Shown piece after piece: positions 1 through 10,404 of a stretch of 64,000 bases of DNA. The position numbers and the translations under genes were made by a program. Under the pieces are notes generated by a model that did not search any database, was not told where the DNA came from, and saw nothing but the letters and a program-made list of their open reading frames with translations. Position 1 is the first letter of the stretch, and every line of letters starts with the position of its first letter. The DNA comes from Absidia repens (lineage: Eukaryota > Mucoromycota > Mucoromycetes > Mucorales > Cunninghamellaceae). The stretch spans positions 171,786-235,785 of the forward strand of contig MCGE01000048.1 in NCBI GenBank assembly GCA_002105175.1. The letters run 5' to 3'.

Positions 1-54
1 TTATCCCATCAAAATTCACACTTCAACAACAATAACAGCGCATCTGGCACCCAA

Positions 55-86
<32 letters not shown>

Positions 87-476
87 CGTTCTTCGCAAAC
101 GTTGGAATGTAGAAATACCGTGTAATGATTTATTTTTTTGAATTGGGAGCCTCGAGTAAAATTTTACAGATTTATTTCCAAAAGGTGCGTTGACTTAATA
201 TTCCATGAAATTTCATGCTGTTTTCTAAGTGATGAATCATACTAAAATGCGGGATGGAGACTGACCATAGATTAAATCCATGACTTGACCAGCAAAAAGG
301 GACACTTCATTCCCCCATTCTTGAGTCAGTCTGCTGCGGATACCTAAGTCTTATAATACAGCTTATTGTATTTTTCGACGTTCGATTGAATCGGTGTCGC
401 ACCTGAGTGAACTTAAAATATGCAAAAAGTCGTCCGGAAATAACATAACTTTTGGTGCAGGGGCAACGAAGGTACC

Positions 477-507
<31 letters not shown>

Positions 508-719
508 ATGGCGGATGCGATTACAACTTCCAAGAATGTTCACCATTCCGCCTACAAGCTCGGATAAACATTGAAGCACAGTTGGTCAAACAATGACTAA
601 AGTTCGGTAGCAGTTTCACGTGATTCCTCTGGACTCAAAAGTTGGGTATTCCGGCTTCATTTTGTGTTGTAGAAAACTGTATCTAATTTTATTCCTTAAA
701 GACTTATTATTACCAATCC
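1..719. other. 5' flank without a supported gene
   Basis: No coding region can be supported here. The stretch holds a T tract of about 26 nt at 61-86 and an A tract of about 29 nt at 477-505. The open frame on the minus strand across the A tract is carried by the homopolymer and matches nothing I recognise. The last 100 bases presumably include the promoter and 5' leader of the lipid-binding protein gene that starts at 720. Confidence 0.5.
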
Positions 720-2610
720 ATGGATTTTCACCAAAGAAAATTAAGAGAGGTGAACGAACTTTACAGCAAACATGAGTTAACTATTGAAAAACTCCATGCT
801 GCTGTTCGCCGAGAAATACCTTTACTCGTCCAAGAGAATCAGCTCACTCTGCCTCAAATCAAAGCGTTGGAGGTTTTTACGAACGATAAACGTAAGAATA
901 GAAGAAAAGTCTATCGAGAACTGATATACTAATGAGACTGCCTCTTCTTTGTTTGACATTCCTTCTCAATCAATCGCTCCATTCATCCGCTTCGTAGTGA
1001 CGTTATTTCGCTACCTACGAAAAAACAATTTTTCTTTGCCAGTGGCTCTATCTTTACTTTTGGATACTATACAGTGGCGACTGAAAGAGCAAGTAGGAGA
1101 ACTTACTTTGACCAATGTGCAAGAAATGTTACTCGAGCCTCTCTGTTTTTTTCATAAATATGATCGGTGTGGACGACCTGTTCTAGTTATCCAGCTCGCC
1201 TATTTTCCGACTTTCAAGGACAACACTGAACTGCTTGAAACTGTCATGCCTCTTGTCATTTTTATTTTGGAAACTGCACGAAAATTGCTGCTAGATTTGA
1301 CAGAACAGCGCATCCAACAGAAGCAGCCCGACGCTATCATGGCAGACCTTGTTATTTTGGTTGATTTCAAAAATGCAAATTCATTACCCAAGGTAAGGGA
1401 CACAAGTGCGGTTGACAGGTGGGGGTGAAGAAAAGGCAAGGTGTAAAGTAGCAGGATGAATTTCTCATGCATGATCTTCTAGGATTTTACTTTGGTGCAA
1501 ACATTTATTAAGCTCCTGAAAAGGTATCCAGGCACAGCTGGCATGGTCTGTTTATTAAATTTTGGATGGATGTATCAAGGCATGTGGCAAATGATCAAAA
1601 TGATACTCTCCCAAGAGGCGAAAAATCGTGTCGCTTTCCCCAAATTAAAGGAGCTAAAGGCCATCGTAGATGAGGACTATCTACTTTCCGGTAAGAGTAT
1701 ATATACACACATCTATATAACGACATGAGTATTAATCGTCGTATTTGGTCTTTCTGTATCATACTGTATATTAGAGTTTGGTGGAAAGGACCAATTTGAA
1801 TGGGATCTTGGACAGGACGGAATCTTTACACGATATCAACCCAAAAACGATATAAACTATTATCAAAATGCAGAGGAAACGGCCAAGTTGATCATTTCAA
1901 GTCGACGGAATTCAACCAGCTCAATTTATTACGATACATCCGATATATTCAGTGTTGCGCCATCTTCGAGGGTGGCGTCTTCACGACGACATCAATTAGT
2001 GACGCCAATGACACAACTGAGCAAATTCTCACCCTCTGATCCTGCACTACCTCCGCCAATCTACTCGAGAAGACCATCAGCATCTTCTGCTAGTCTTTAT
2101 GCTACACCAACAGGCACATTAACACCGATAGCTGTTGCCGAAAATTCGAAATTTTATTCAAACAACATATCTGCCACAGGAAGAACCAAACAAAGCGATA
2201 TAAAATCAAATGGCTATGGTGTAGATCAAGATATCAATAGACTGGCCGGTAATAATCAAGATGATCATGGTGTATCCTCTTTAGCTTTATCCCAACGATT
2301 GGAGACGCTGCAACAACAGCAACGAAGAGAAGCGCAAAGTGGACACAGAAGAAGAAAACTGTGGATCAAACTTGTCATGGAGCGGATATCCACATTTGAA
2401 AAAAAGGTCATCAAATTACTGCTTAAATATCGATTCTGGATATACTGTTTTGCTTTAATTTGGATGTTAAGGAAAGGTCTTCGCTTATCGCAACTACCCA
2501 ATTTGTGGTCATTATTATCTGACAAGCATCAACATCGATCCTTGATAAAATGGATCGCGGCTCCACTTCTTGTCAGCAGTAGAAGTAATCACAGTAATAC
2601 TGGTAGATAA
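720..2610 (+). CDS. CRAL-TRIO (Sec14-like) lipid-binding protein with C-terminal membrane segment
   Basis: Four exons rebuilt from splice signals: 720-891, 998-1392, 1483-1690 and 1775-2610. They join in frame to 536 aa. The first splice produces the CRAL-TRIO N-terminal motif (LTLFRYLRKNNFSLPVA, then DTIQWR) at about residues 58-85. The CRAL-TRIO pocket follows to about residue 265, with RPVLVIQLAYF, ADLVILVDFKNA, FTLVQTFIKLLKRYPG and the usual closing L-x-EFGG motif created by the last splice. Residues 290-430 are low-complexity and Ser-rich. About residues 470-490 (LLLKYRFWIYCFALIWML) form a likely tail membrane anchor, so the protein probably binds and moves phospholipid or another small lipid at a membrane. 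The ligand cannot be read from the sequence. AATAAA follows the stop at about 2685. The gene is convergent with the cytochrome b5 reductase gene. The family assignment is firm; the exact role is not. Confidence 0.9.
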
Positions 2611-2712
2611 TTTAATATTTTTTCAAAAATATAGTTAGGCATTGTATATCATCAATGGTTATGTATTTTTATTCAATTTAATATAAATAAAGATACTGTA
2701 GGTTGTATTTTA

Positions 2713-4131
2713 CTAAAACGCATGCACCTGTCCAGTTTCATAGCCCAATCTGAATTCAATTAATTAATTAATCAGTTAAACAAATCTACATATTTGTAAA
2801 TATGAGGTACTTACTGTTCTAAAAGGCCCTTTTTGCCACGACCAAAGAAGCCTTTCTTCCCTTTGATCAGGTTGGTAAATCCATCAGGACCACATATATA
2901 AACTTCTGTATTCGTACTTGCTTCAGGAAGGTATCTCTTGATCATTTCCGCAGTGATTCTCCCTCGTTCACCATTCCAGGAATTATCAGGACGACTCAGA
3001 CAATAGGTGACCTTGAATTGGTTGCCGTGTGCTTGTTCCAGTTGCATCAATTGATCACGTAGCAAAATATCCTGCTCTGTGCTATTGCAGTAGAGCAAAT
3101 GTACCTTGGTTTGATCATCGGGGTTCTCCATGATCTTTCGCAGCAATTGAACCTTAAAATGGCAACAACAAAAAAAAAATTGTTAGCCAGCGTACCAGCA
3201 TAAGATAAAACGGTTCTTACCATAGGTGTTATACCACTGCCTGCAGCAATCATGCTAATGGAATCCACTTTGTTAGGCTCATACTTGCGAAAAGAAATGG
3301 GTTTACCAAAGAATTGTACATTTTCACCAGGTTTAAGATTATGGATCTGTTCACTCGCTCCACCAGAATCATATTTTTTTACGATTAAATCCAAGAAACC
3401 AACGTCATCTTCCATGGAAACAGGTGTATAAGGTCGGAAGACATAGCTGGGCCAAAATTTATCTTCTGTGCCTGGTTTTGTTAGACGAATTAATACAAAA
3501 GAGGAAACTGTTAATCCTGTCACTTGGTCTTCATTTGGCAGATCAAAACGAAATCTCTATTGTATTATTTTTGGACCGAAATAATTCTTAATTGTGAGCA
3601 AAGCGGTATAAAGAGGTGATTGTGTGTGTGGGTGTGTTTTGTTTTTGTTTTTGTTTTTCAGCTTACCTTAACGTTGTGATTGATGTCTTGTGTTTCCCGA
3701 AGTTTCAATGATATAAATCCGTAGGAGTTGAATGCCTTTCCTTCTTTTCCCGCACTTGAAGAGGAGCTGAGAGCTTCAGCATGATGGTGCCGGTTGACGC
3801 ATAAACTCCCTACTGTGTAACAAAGATAGAAAAATCAATAATCAAAATATTTAGTTGCCCTAAGATGCGCTAACAAATCCCATACTTCCAAGAATAGCAA
3901 CACCAGATAGACCGTAAAGCGCTGGACGACCATTTATGGATGTATAGAGAGGTTTTTTGGTAGAATAGTAGCGAATATATTGAGGTCCAGTAAGCATCTA
4001 CAAGCACACGAAAATTTAGACTATATAGCACAATGTGCAAATGCAAACAAGTTTACCGGACGTTGTCTAAACGGAATTGAAAGAAATCCTGCTTTACGCC
4101 GGACATAAGGAGTAATGATATTCATATTCAT
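2713..4131 (-). CDS. MCR1: NADH-cytochrome b5 reductase, mitochondrial type
   Basis: Six exons on the minus strand: 4131-4057, 3997-3886, 3812-3667, 3556-3221, 3152-2815 and 2749-2713. They give 347 aa. The N-terminus is basic and Ser/Arg-rich (MNMNIITPYVRRK), like a mitochondrial presequence, and is followed by a short hydrophobic segment (LYGLSGVAILGIGSL) near residues 50-65, as in Mcr1. The FAD motif RPYTPVS is at about 152-158, the NADH motif GSGITPM at about 217-223, and CGPDGF at about 310. A plain open frame stops at 2811, but that stop lies inside a strong GTAAGT donor. Splicing to 2749 restores the family C-terminus LGYETGQVHAF, which matches the usual ELGY..DQVYKF ending. The enzyme passes electrons from NADH via FAD to cytochrome b5 for sterol and lipid metabolism and redox defence. 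The family is certain; the mitochondrial location is inferred from the N-terminus. Confidence 0.93.
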
Positions 4132-4356
4132 ATTCAATGATTTTTTTTTTTTTTTTTTTGATGAAGTCCAAGTTCATTTATATTTTCTTTGACCTTGATG
4201 GCAAGGATAATTTACGTGCCGTCTTCGGGGCTTTTAAATGCCGGCATATTTTTTTTTATTGAAGTGCCCCACACCATTTGCACTGGGTCCTCATGTCTTT
4301 TGATTTCCCTTCCTCCTTTTCTCGATACATAGAACAATCACTTTTTGGTAATCAAG

Positions 4357-4381
4357 TTTTTAATAAAAAAAAAAAAAAAAA
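4357..4381 (+). mobile_element. Minimal poly(A) retroinsertion with 9-bp target duplication
   Basis: A 25-nt insert (TTTTTAATA followed by an A run) lies between two copies of GTAATCAAG, at 4348-4356 and 4382-4390. The structure, an A tail with almost no body inside a direct repeat, is what target-primed reverse transcription leaves when it aborts at once. It lies just upstream of the LINE remnant at 4406. Confidence 0.6.
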
Positions 4382-4405
4382 GTAATCAAGCTTCTATCAA
4401 TCCCA

Positions 4406-5240
4406 ATGGGGGTTTTTTTTTTGCTTTTTTTTTTTTTTACTGACCCAGTCGATCAACAACGGAGACTACGCCAAGGTGATTTTTTCTCTCCCCTCCTCTT
4501 AGCCTGGCTACGGAACCTTTTTTGTTGTCGATGTTACAGGAAATTCAATTTCGTGGATATCTTCCACCACCAGCAGTTCAACCTTATCAAAATCAACGAA
4601 TCAAATCATTAGCCTATGCTGACAATGTCTGTGCACTCCTTTATGATCATGATGACCTGCTGCGCCTCCAACGCTATATGAAACAGTATGCTTTAATATC
4701 AAACGCTCGATGATCGAAGATCAAGCTGCGGCCTTCCTTCAAAACACAATGCGGGATATACTCGCAACGGAGTCTACCGATCATGGTCTCCACTCTTTCA
4801 ATCAAGATTTTCGGGAAGTGCCCAATGTATCCACAAGCACGCTCCATCTTCCTTCAAACCCTCACCAAGCGGATACACCACAATCGATTGCTAAATTGTT
4901 TTGGTTCTTTTTCCTCCCCTACTTGCTCTTACCGCCATCGATATAATAATGGCCGTTTCCATTTCCTTGTTGGCTGTCCATCAAAATGGCATTTATGGCA
5001 AATCATCCTCCATCACTTTTATCCGACCCTCTCCTTTGCTCTCGGCGGTGTTCTCGCCAGCCTTCAGGATCTGACCATCCCACCGTCCATCATCAATTCT
5101 ACTCAATATCTCGCAATCGACTTCACCATCCTCAGGCAGATTTGGAACCACGAATATCACAATCCGATACCCATATCATAAAGTGCCCGATTCCATATTT
5201 TCTAAAATCAACTCCCTCCCCTCTGGCACCTCTTTAGAAT
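4406..5240 (+). pseudogene. Degenerate non-LTR retrotransposon (LINE) reverse transcriptase
   Basis: Translated pieces in several frames match a LINE ORF2. LRQGDFFSPLL near 4465-4500 corresponds to the RT motif usually read as RQGDPLSP. AYADNV at 4612-4630 corresponds to the catalytic YADD motif, with the second Asp changed to Asn. FHFLVGCPSKWHLWQ near 4960-5005 is the C-terminal zf-RVT/CCHC-like region. Frames shift several times and stops interrupt, so it is not functional. The body between RT and the C-terminal region is shortened. AATAAA-like signals and A-rich DNA follow at about 5280-5380. Confidence 0.75.
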
Positions 5241-5761
5241 AGTCCCATTTCATCATCCCGTCTCTAGTATATTTTATTTAATCTAGCTTTATTTTTCTTA
5301 TTTTATTTCTTTTTTTTTAAAAAATTTGTATATATTCGAAGTGTGACTCAATATCTGAAATAAAGCAACAAATTAATTGAAGACCCAAAATCGAGTTTCA
5401 ATTCTTTTTATTGTAAAACAACCTAAATTGATAAGAAAGGGCATTGACATGCATACTGTCAAAAAAAAAAAAATACATTGACAAGCATGATGTCAAAGTC
5501 ATAGTGGTTGCATAAACTAAGTGTGGTTGAAATATCACGTGGGGTAACTGTTGTAACCAAATAAAATTATATATACCAAAAACCTGTTTATTGCATAATA
5601 AAGAATAAAATATAAAATAAGAATAAGATAAAATAAAGAGAGGGGAGGAGACAAAAAGTACTTACCGTTATATTGACAACGGTTTCGAGTATGAGTAAAC
5701 GAATAATATAAGGTAGAGAAAAAGGGGAAAGAGAAATAAAAAAAACACCCACCAAAAATCT

Positions 5762-6247
5762 CTTTTTTTTTTTTTTTTTTTTTTTTTTGTGTATAGAGTA
5801 TGAATTTTATTAATTGACTTTAGACTTGTATGTAGAAAGCAGATTAATATAACTTAAATCTAGACATAATATCCATATAAACTATTAATAAACATAGAGA
5901 GTACTGCGTCATATAATATATAGGAAAATTTCCACTACGCTAGGTGTGGGTAGGGATAGGGATGGGGTGTCACTCCCTATCACTTTGCTGTTCTAACATG
6001 CCTGCTTGCCATAGTATTTTATATAGTATGGCTAGGGCGTGGTTGTTGTGCCAAGGATAATTTTTGTAGATGCATTGCCAGTGCATCCGCCACACTATCA
6101 GTAGGATCTTGCCATACGCTTCCAGGATTGTTTGAGCCGTGGGCCTTCGATATGTCAGGCTTGCCCAAACTCCACACTGTTGTTTGACTTCCATACCCAT
6201 TATGTATTGTGCTGCGCTCCATAGGGATGCTTTCATGGGGCAGCCAT
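5762..6247 (-). mobile_element. 5'-truncated LINE copy with 13-bp target-site duplication
   Basis: A 486-bp insert is bounded by CCACCAAAAATCT at 5749-5761 and again at 6248-6260. A T tract of about 26 nt at 5763-5788 is the poly(A) tail of a minus-strand insertion. The body (about 5970-6245) translates on the minus strand to the C-terminal domain of a LINE ORF2: GCPMKASLWSAAQ, then LLIVWRMHWQCIYK and PWHNNHA. It resembles the copies at 7151 and 44523. Only the last 90 or so codons of ORF2 were copied, as expected for incomplete reverse transcription. Confidence 0.85.
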
Positions 6248-7032
6248 CCACCAAAAATCTATTAGAAGATATTTTTATTGTCTGAGGAGATATTTTATTG
6301 CCGCTGGAGCAATCCTGTTTTTTTTTTAACCTTGGATAATCTCTAAAAAAAGAAAAATATAAGTGTTCTTGGTCTCTGTTCCAGTCCTAATTAGCTCACC
6401 TGATCAAGTTTCGTACATCAGTAGAATTGGTTGATAGACCAGCAAAATCAAGAGATATCAGGCAGATTACCTTTTCCGTTGTCCCAAGATAAGAAATCAA
6501 GTCTATACGAAGAAAATATCAGAGTCTTTTTCTTTATTGTCTCGTTTTCTTGCCTTACCGTGCGTTGTCCCTTCTCCGCCTACCAATTTTTGAAGAACCT
6601 CGCTATCTTTAAGGATATCCCGTTCAGAAAACAATTGCGATGCAGAGGAGCTTGTGGATACAAAAACCTTGCTTGTCAAAGATCTTTCCTTTAGTTTATC
6701 AATCATGCTCTGTAGAAGTCTAGCTCGGGTATCGGAATCCTCAGGACCAGAAGATTTTCTTGCATATCCAACAATTTCATATCCTTCCATTTTGAGTTTT
6801 TCAAGAAACGCATGGTACACTGGCAAGTAATTAGTGATTCTTCTGACGATATCACCTGTAAAAGTTCATTAGAATAAATTACATCATGCAAAACATATTG
6901 CTTTTTTACTTACCAAGGCTTTCTTAATTCAGGTGGAGGCCACTCTTCTGTATATGACTGTAAACACTTCTCACACTTGATTTGAGGTCGTTTGCTGACA
7001 GGGTTTAGTCGATCGGCATAGCGTAGATCAAC

Positions 7033-7538
7033 TTTTTTTTTGTTTTTGATAGGATTTTATTAGATTGAAGGCCCGTGAGTGAGCTTCAATCTTGATTTGT
7101 CAAGGGCATAATTCTAAAATAGTTAAGTATAAGTAATTTCTAGCCTATATTTATTCTACCAAATTGGGGTCTTGATCTTGATCCCTGTGTTTGGCAAGAT
7201 ATTCCTCGTACATTGTTGTTATTTCCTGTCCATGAAAGTTTTCGCCTTTGTTCCATAATTGTTTACGGAAACGACGGATGGCATGTGTCGTGTTCCATAG
7301 TTCTTCTTTAATATAGCAGTGCCAGTGATATGTCCATAGTACTAGCAGGATGTCACTAACATGTATCATGGCTTCTTTTTCAATGGGTTTTCGGAATGTG
7401 AGGATATCCCAGAGGTCTGTTATGTTGAAATCAAGTTTTACGATTGTCTTGGCTGCGTTCCAATATGATTTTTTGAGGGGGCATTCGATGATCATATGTT
7501 GCGCATCTTCGACTTGTTTGTCGCATATTTTGCACCAT
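7033..7538 (-). mobile_element. 5'-truncated LINE copy with 16-bp target-site duplication, inside a coding exon
   Basis: The duplication CATAGCGTAGATCAAC lies at 7017-7032 and 7539-7554. The insert begins with a T tract (the poly(A) tail of a minus-strand copy), then the family 3' hairpin ATTGAAG..CTTCAAT at about 7060-7087. The C-terminal ORF2 region follows (7151-7495): IIECPLKKSYWNAAKTI, DLWDILTFRKP and LWTYHWHCYIKEELWNTTHA. It is a close relative of the copy at 44401-45178. Removing the insert and one duplication rejoins the coding frame of the host pseudogene across the codons LRYADR, which proves both the event and its boundaries. Confidence 0.92.
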
Positions 7539-7585
7539 CATAGCGTAGATCAACAGTTAATCCACATTTGCAGTTGAAGTCTTGG

Positions 7586-7601
7586 TTTTTTTTTTGTTTT
7601 T
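7586..7601 (-). mobile_element. Poly(A)-only retroinsertion with 12-bp target-site duplication
   Basis: Sixteen bases (ten T, G, five T) sit between exact copies of TTGAAGTCTTGG at 7574-7585 and 7602-7613. Deleting the insert and one duplication (28 nt) restores one reading frame of the recombinase-like pseudogene, from EEYLQDF directly into NCKCGL. The insert is pure tail with no element body, in the same orientation as the LINE copy 50 bp away. Confidence 0.85.
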
Positions 7602-7780
7602 TTGAAGTCTTGGAGATATTCTTCGAAAAGTATACAATCCTTTCGATTAACGATGGGAGCTGTAGTATTTGTATCCCCGATTGATTCATCCCCTAAGGGG
7701 GAGTCCTCTCTCGACGATGACAACTGGATTGCTGTGATATACGGGCTCTTGTAGTTGGATGGGTGTATTGAAGTTATGAG

Positions 7781-7826
7781 TTCTTTTTTTTTTAAAAAGG
7801 CTTTATTTGTTGAAGGCCCACGGGTG
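7781..7826 (-). mobile_element. 46-bp LINE tail fragment with 13-bp target-site duplication
   Basis: TTGAAGTTATGAG occurs at 7768-7780 and at 7827-7839. The 46-bp insert is a T run followed by the LINE family 3' end (GGCTTTATTTGTTGAAGG, then CCCACGGGTG). The same 3' motif appears at about 7060 and 44425. This is an extreme 5' truncation that kept only the terminal hairpin region and tail. Confidence 0.85.
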
Positions 7827-8050
7827 TTGAAGTTATGAGATGGCTGAGATGGCTATACTGATGTTAGTGATGTTAGTGTAACGTTGGTATTTTTAGTAGA
7901 AGTATAGAGTAGTTGTCTGTTTCGGCTAAATACTTATCCCCCTTTTTTTTTTTGGAAAAAAGAATTGAACACGCAAGTGGGTACTTTTGCAGTAGTCATT
8001 AATCTCGCTTAAATGTTGATCCACTAAAAAGTCTTTTTGAAGGTGATATT

Positions 8051-8412
8051 TAAGCAAAAGTTTGACCACAGTTGGCGAAAAGCTTACATGACATTCAGAT
8101 ATTGAAAGTTATCAATAATTTTAGATAAATATTTACTTTATTTGAAATATAAAATAAATAAAATATTAGTTAATATTACCCTTTCGGGAATTCTTACGTC
8201 ATAGGTTACAAACTATATATGGCAAGTAAAAGTCACAGTACTTAACATAGTTTGTAACCTATGACGTAAGAATTCCCGAAAGGGTAATATTAACTAATAT
8301 TTTATTTATTTTATATTTCAAATAAAGTAAATATTTATCTAAAATTATTGATAACTTTCAATATCTGAATGTCATGTGAGCTTTTCGCCAACTGTGGTCA
8401 AACTTTTGCTTA
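8051..8412. repeat. Near-perfect 166-bp inverted repeat with 30-bp loop (foldback/MITE)
   Basis: Arm 8051-8216 is repeated in reverse complement at 8247-8412. I found a single mismatch (T versus C near the outer end, in AGCTTACATG). The loop is 8217-8246. The outermost bases are TA on both sides with AGCAAAAGTTTGACCACAG just inside, which fits a Tc1/mariner-type MITE with a TA duplication. There is no coding capacity. The near identity of the arms suggests a young element or strong fold-back constraint. Confidence 0.88.
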
Positions 8413-8784
8413 CTTTTTTTTGGTGTACGCTTACACATCACTCAAAAAAAAACTCAATACATAAAAAAAAATTCAAAAAAATTTTTGTGGATAAACATTT
8501 ACGCGTCACAACTAACTACAGCTCCCAGCAACAAACAACAATACTACACGACGACAAAACAGCGGAACAAAGGGGAAAACTATCGCCGCCCAAGAAGCCA
8601 GAGATGCAGAAGCCAACAATGACACCATAACCACGTAGTTTAGCTTAGCTTAGTTTAGTTTCTCTTTTTTTTGAATTTATGCCCAGTTTTTTATTGAAGC
8701 CCGCACGCGGGCCTTCAACATAATAAATATCTCAATACAAAAAAAAAAAAAAAAAGGAGCGACATTGTGGCTGGGGGATAGGCG
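8413..8784 (+). other. LINE 3'-end remnant: hairpin plus poly(A)
   Basis: TTGAAG at 8694-8699 and CTTCAA at 8713-8718 form a hairpin around CCCGCACGCGGGC. An A tract of about 17 nt follows at 8740-8757. This is the same TTGAAGG-CCCG signature seen at the ends of the other LINE copies, here in plus orientation. The preceding short frame (to about 8630) has no recognisable domain. Confidence 0.5.
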
Positions 8785-9712
8785 ATGAAGGTCCCTTCTC
8801 AAATACCTTGCTCTTCTATCCCATCCTGGGACACGGCGTGTTTGAAAAAACAGTTTGGTGGTCTAAATGTCGTTAACATTCAACATCAGCAGCTCGCCCT
8901 CCAACTGATTTACATACAACGCATATTCCGAACCAGAAAGACCTCAGACATCTGTACCCCCATGATAGATGACCTGACCATATACTATACCGGACTGGAA
9001 TCATGGATGGACATACTCAAGCATACTGACACCGTCAAGTGCACGCTGAAAACCATTCCCTGCATGATGACTTTATGTGTACTGGCTGGAAAACTTCCAA
9101 TTCCCCCAATATCAGGCCCACTCAAAAGATAATTGGAAGATTCAAACATCGCCAACCGATATGTGCAACATACTCTACGCGAAACCAAGGACATTACGAA
9201 TATGGCTACATCCCCAGTATCTCTGGCACACCGATCCTCCCATGACACCACAATCGATTCCTTTGAACTGGCGCCTTTCACCAGCAGTATGGAAATCCTT
9301 TTGGAAACTACCCATGTCCCACAAAAGCACGACCATTTGGTGGCGGCTCCTCCATGGCTCCCTATCCACGAATGAAAGACTATTCCGCTTCGCCGTACGC
9401 AATGCCCCTGATCCAATATGCAATTTCTGCCACGCTGCGGTTGAAGACGAAGTCCACTTCTTTCTGGGATGTCCAGTGAAAGACCACTTGTGGTTGGACA
9501 CTTGGCCTGGCCCTTCTTTCCCTCCCTCGCAACAAGTCCTCCAATTTTATCTTCTTCAACCACTAACAAAAGACACAGATATTTTGACGTGGATGAGCCG
9601 AGTTATGGAAACAATTTGGACCTATCACTGGATATGTAGTTTTGACACTGAAGACTGGAGGAAAATCTGGCGACCGCGCACAGCCCTATCCATGTACTAC
9701 AAAAACATGTGA
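8785..9712 (+). pseudogene. LINE ORF2 C-terminal remnant
   Basis: The first part (8785-8935) reads CLKKQFGGLNVVNIQHQQLALQ, similar to the K-x-GGLG motif downstream of the RT in LINE polyproteins. After frame changes, 9077-9712 reads WKLPMSHKSTTIWWRLLHG, then CNFCHAAVEDEVHFFLGCP with KDHLWLDTW, the zf-RVT-like C-x2-C-x-H-x-C region, and ETIWTYHWICSFDTEDW. The RT core and endonuclease are absent. Frameshifts near 9040-9140 make it non-functional. Confidence 0.75.
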
Positions 9713-9759
9713 TACACAATAGATTTATTTTTTTTACATTGTAGCAATAGTGTCCTAAT

Positions 9760-10252
9760 TTAGGGCTATTACTCGTCAACAAGCTGTCTACACAAGAAAA
9801 TCTTCGACATGTTAATCGAGAACAAGAAAACCCTGGATTTTGCAAACTGTGCTGCCAATATATTGAAGATGCCCACCACCTGATCCTATCCTGCCCAAGA
9901 AAACGCTCTCTGTGGTTAGCCAGCAACTATATGTTTCACCTGGACCCCAACATAGATGACATCTGGGATATTTTGACATTTGGCAAATCGGCCGACAGCT
10001 CGCAACTGGTTAATATGGGAGAGATCTTACTAACCATATGGCAACACCATTGGTGGTGCATCATAGAAGATATCCCATGGAATACCACGCATGCTCTCAT
10101 CCGGTTAATGCTCACGAAATGGAAGGGTGACAAACTTCCATACAAGCCGAATCAGCCCCTAGAATAGTACCTACCCAGCATCATATAGAAAATACAATAT
10201 CGCGGATTCAATATTGAATATGTCTACCAAATAAAAGTTCAAATTATACATA
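9760..10252 (+). pseudogene. Second LINE ORF2 C-terminal remnant with poly(A)
   Basis: The plus strand reads FCKLCCQYIEDAHHLILSCP (about 9838-9897), then KRSLWLASNYMFHLDPNI, DIWDILTFGKSAD and LLTIWQHHWWCIIEDIPWNTT before a stop at 10167. An A-rich tail begins at about 10252. It is the same ORF2 region as in 8785-9712, from a different copy or subfamily, closer in sequence to the 7151 copy. It lies 150 bp upstream of the MEA1-like gene. Confidence 0.75.
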
Positions 10253-10404
10253 AAAAAAAAAAAAAAAGAAAAAAAAAGTCAGTTCATACAAAAAAAAAAA
10301 AAAATTGCTCTTCTAGTACGTGGGTGCTACTGGTTCTGAATTTGAAAACATGCCAATAAAAGTCAATTTTTATCCCCCCCCAAAAAAAGCAAGATTACCT
10401 CAAC

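Larger units (their letters stand above)
6396..7780 (-). pseudogene. Recombinase-like gene broken by three retroposon insertions
   Basis: Minus-strand coding pieces form one protein when the inserts at 7033-7538 and 7586-7601 are discounted. They are an N-terminal part (SIGDTNTTAPIV.. to EEYLQDF), a Cys pair region (CKCGLTVDLR to CEKCLQSYTEEW), then DIVRRITNYLPVYHAFLEKLK, YEIVGYARKSSG and KERSLTSKVFVS. A last exon reads LISLDFAGLSTNSTDVRNLI and reaches a stop at 6396. The Y-A-R-K-S motif followed by an LLQ..I..L helix resembles the catalytic N-terminus of serine recombinases, but I am not sure of that family. It may instead be a repeated mucoralean protein of unknown role. The intron at about 6856-6917 does not keep frame, which suggests one further 1-nt lesion. 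No start codon could be fixed. Confidence 0.55.

Noticed and set aside
307..579. Minus-strand frame with a phenylalanine run
   Set aside because: Depends on the A tract at 477-505 and shows no conserved content.
8171..8180. TAATATTACC, similar to the origin nonanucleotide of circular single-stranded DNA viruses
   Set aside because: It lies within the stem of the foldback element and not in a loop, has no Rep gene nearby, and is expected by chance in AT-rich DNA.
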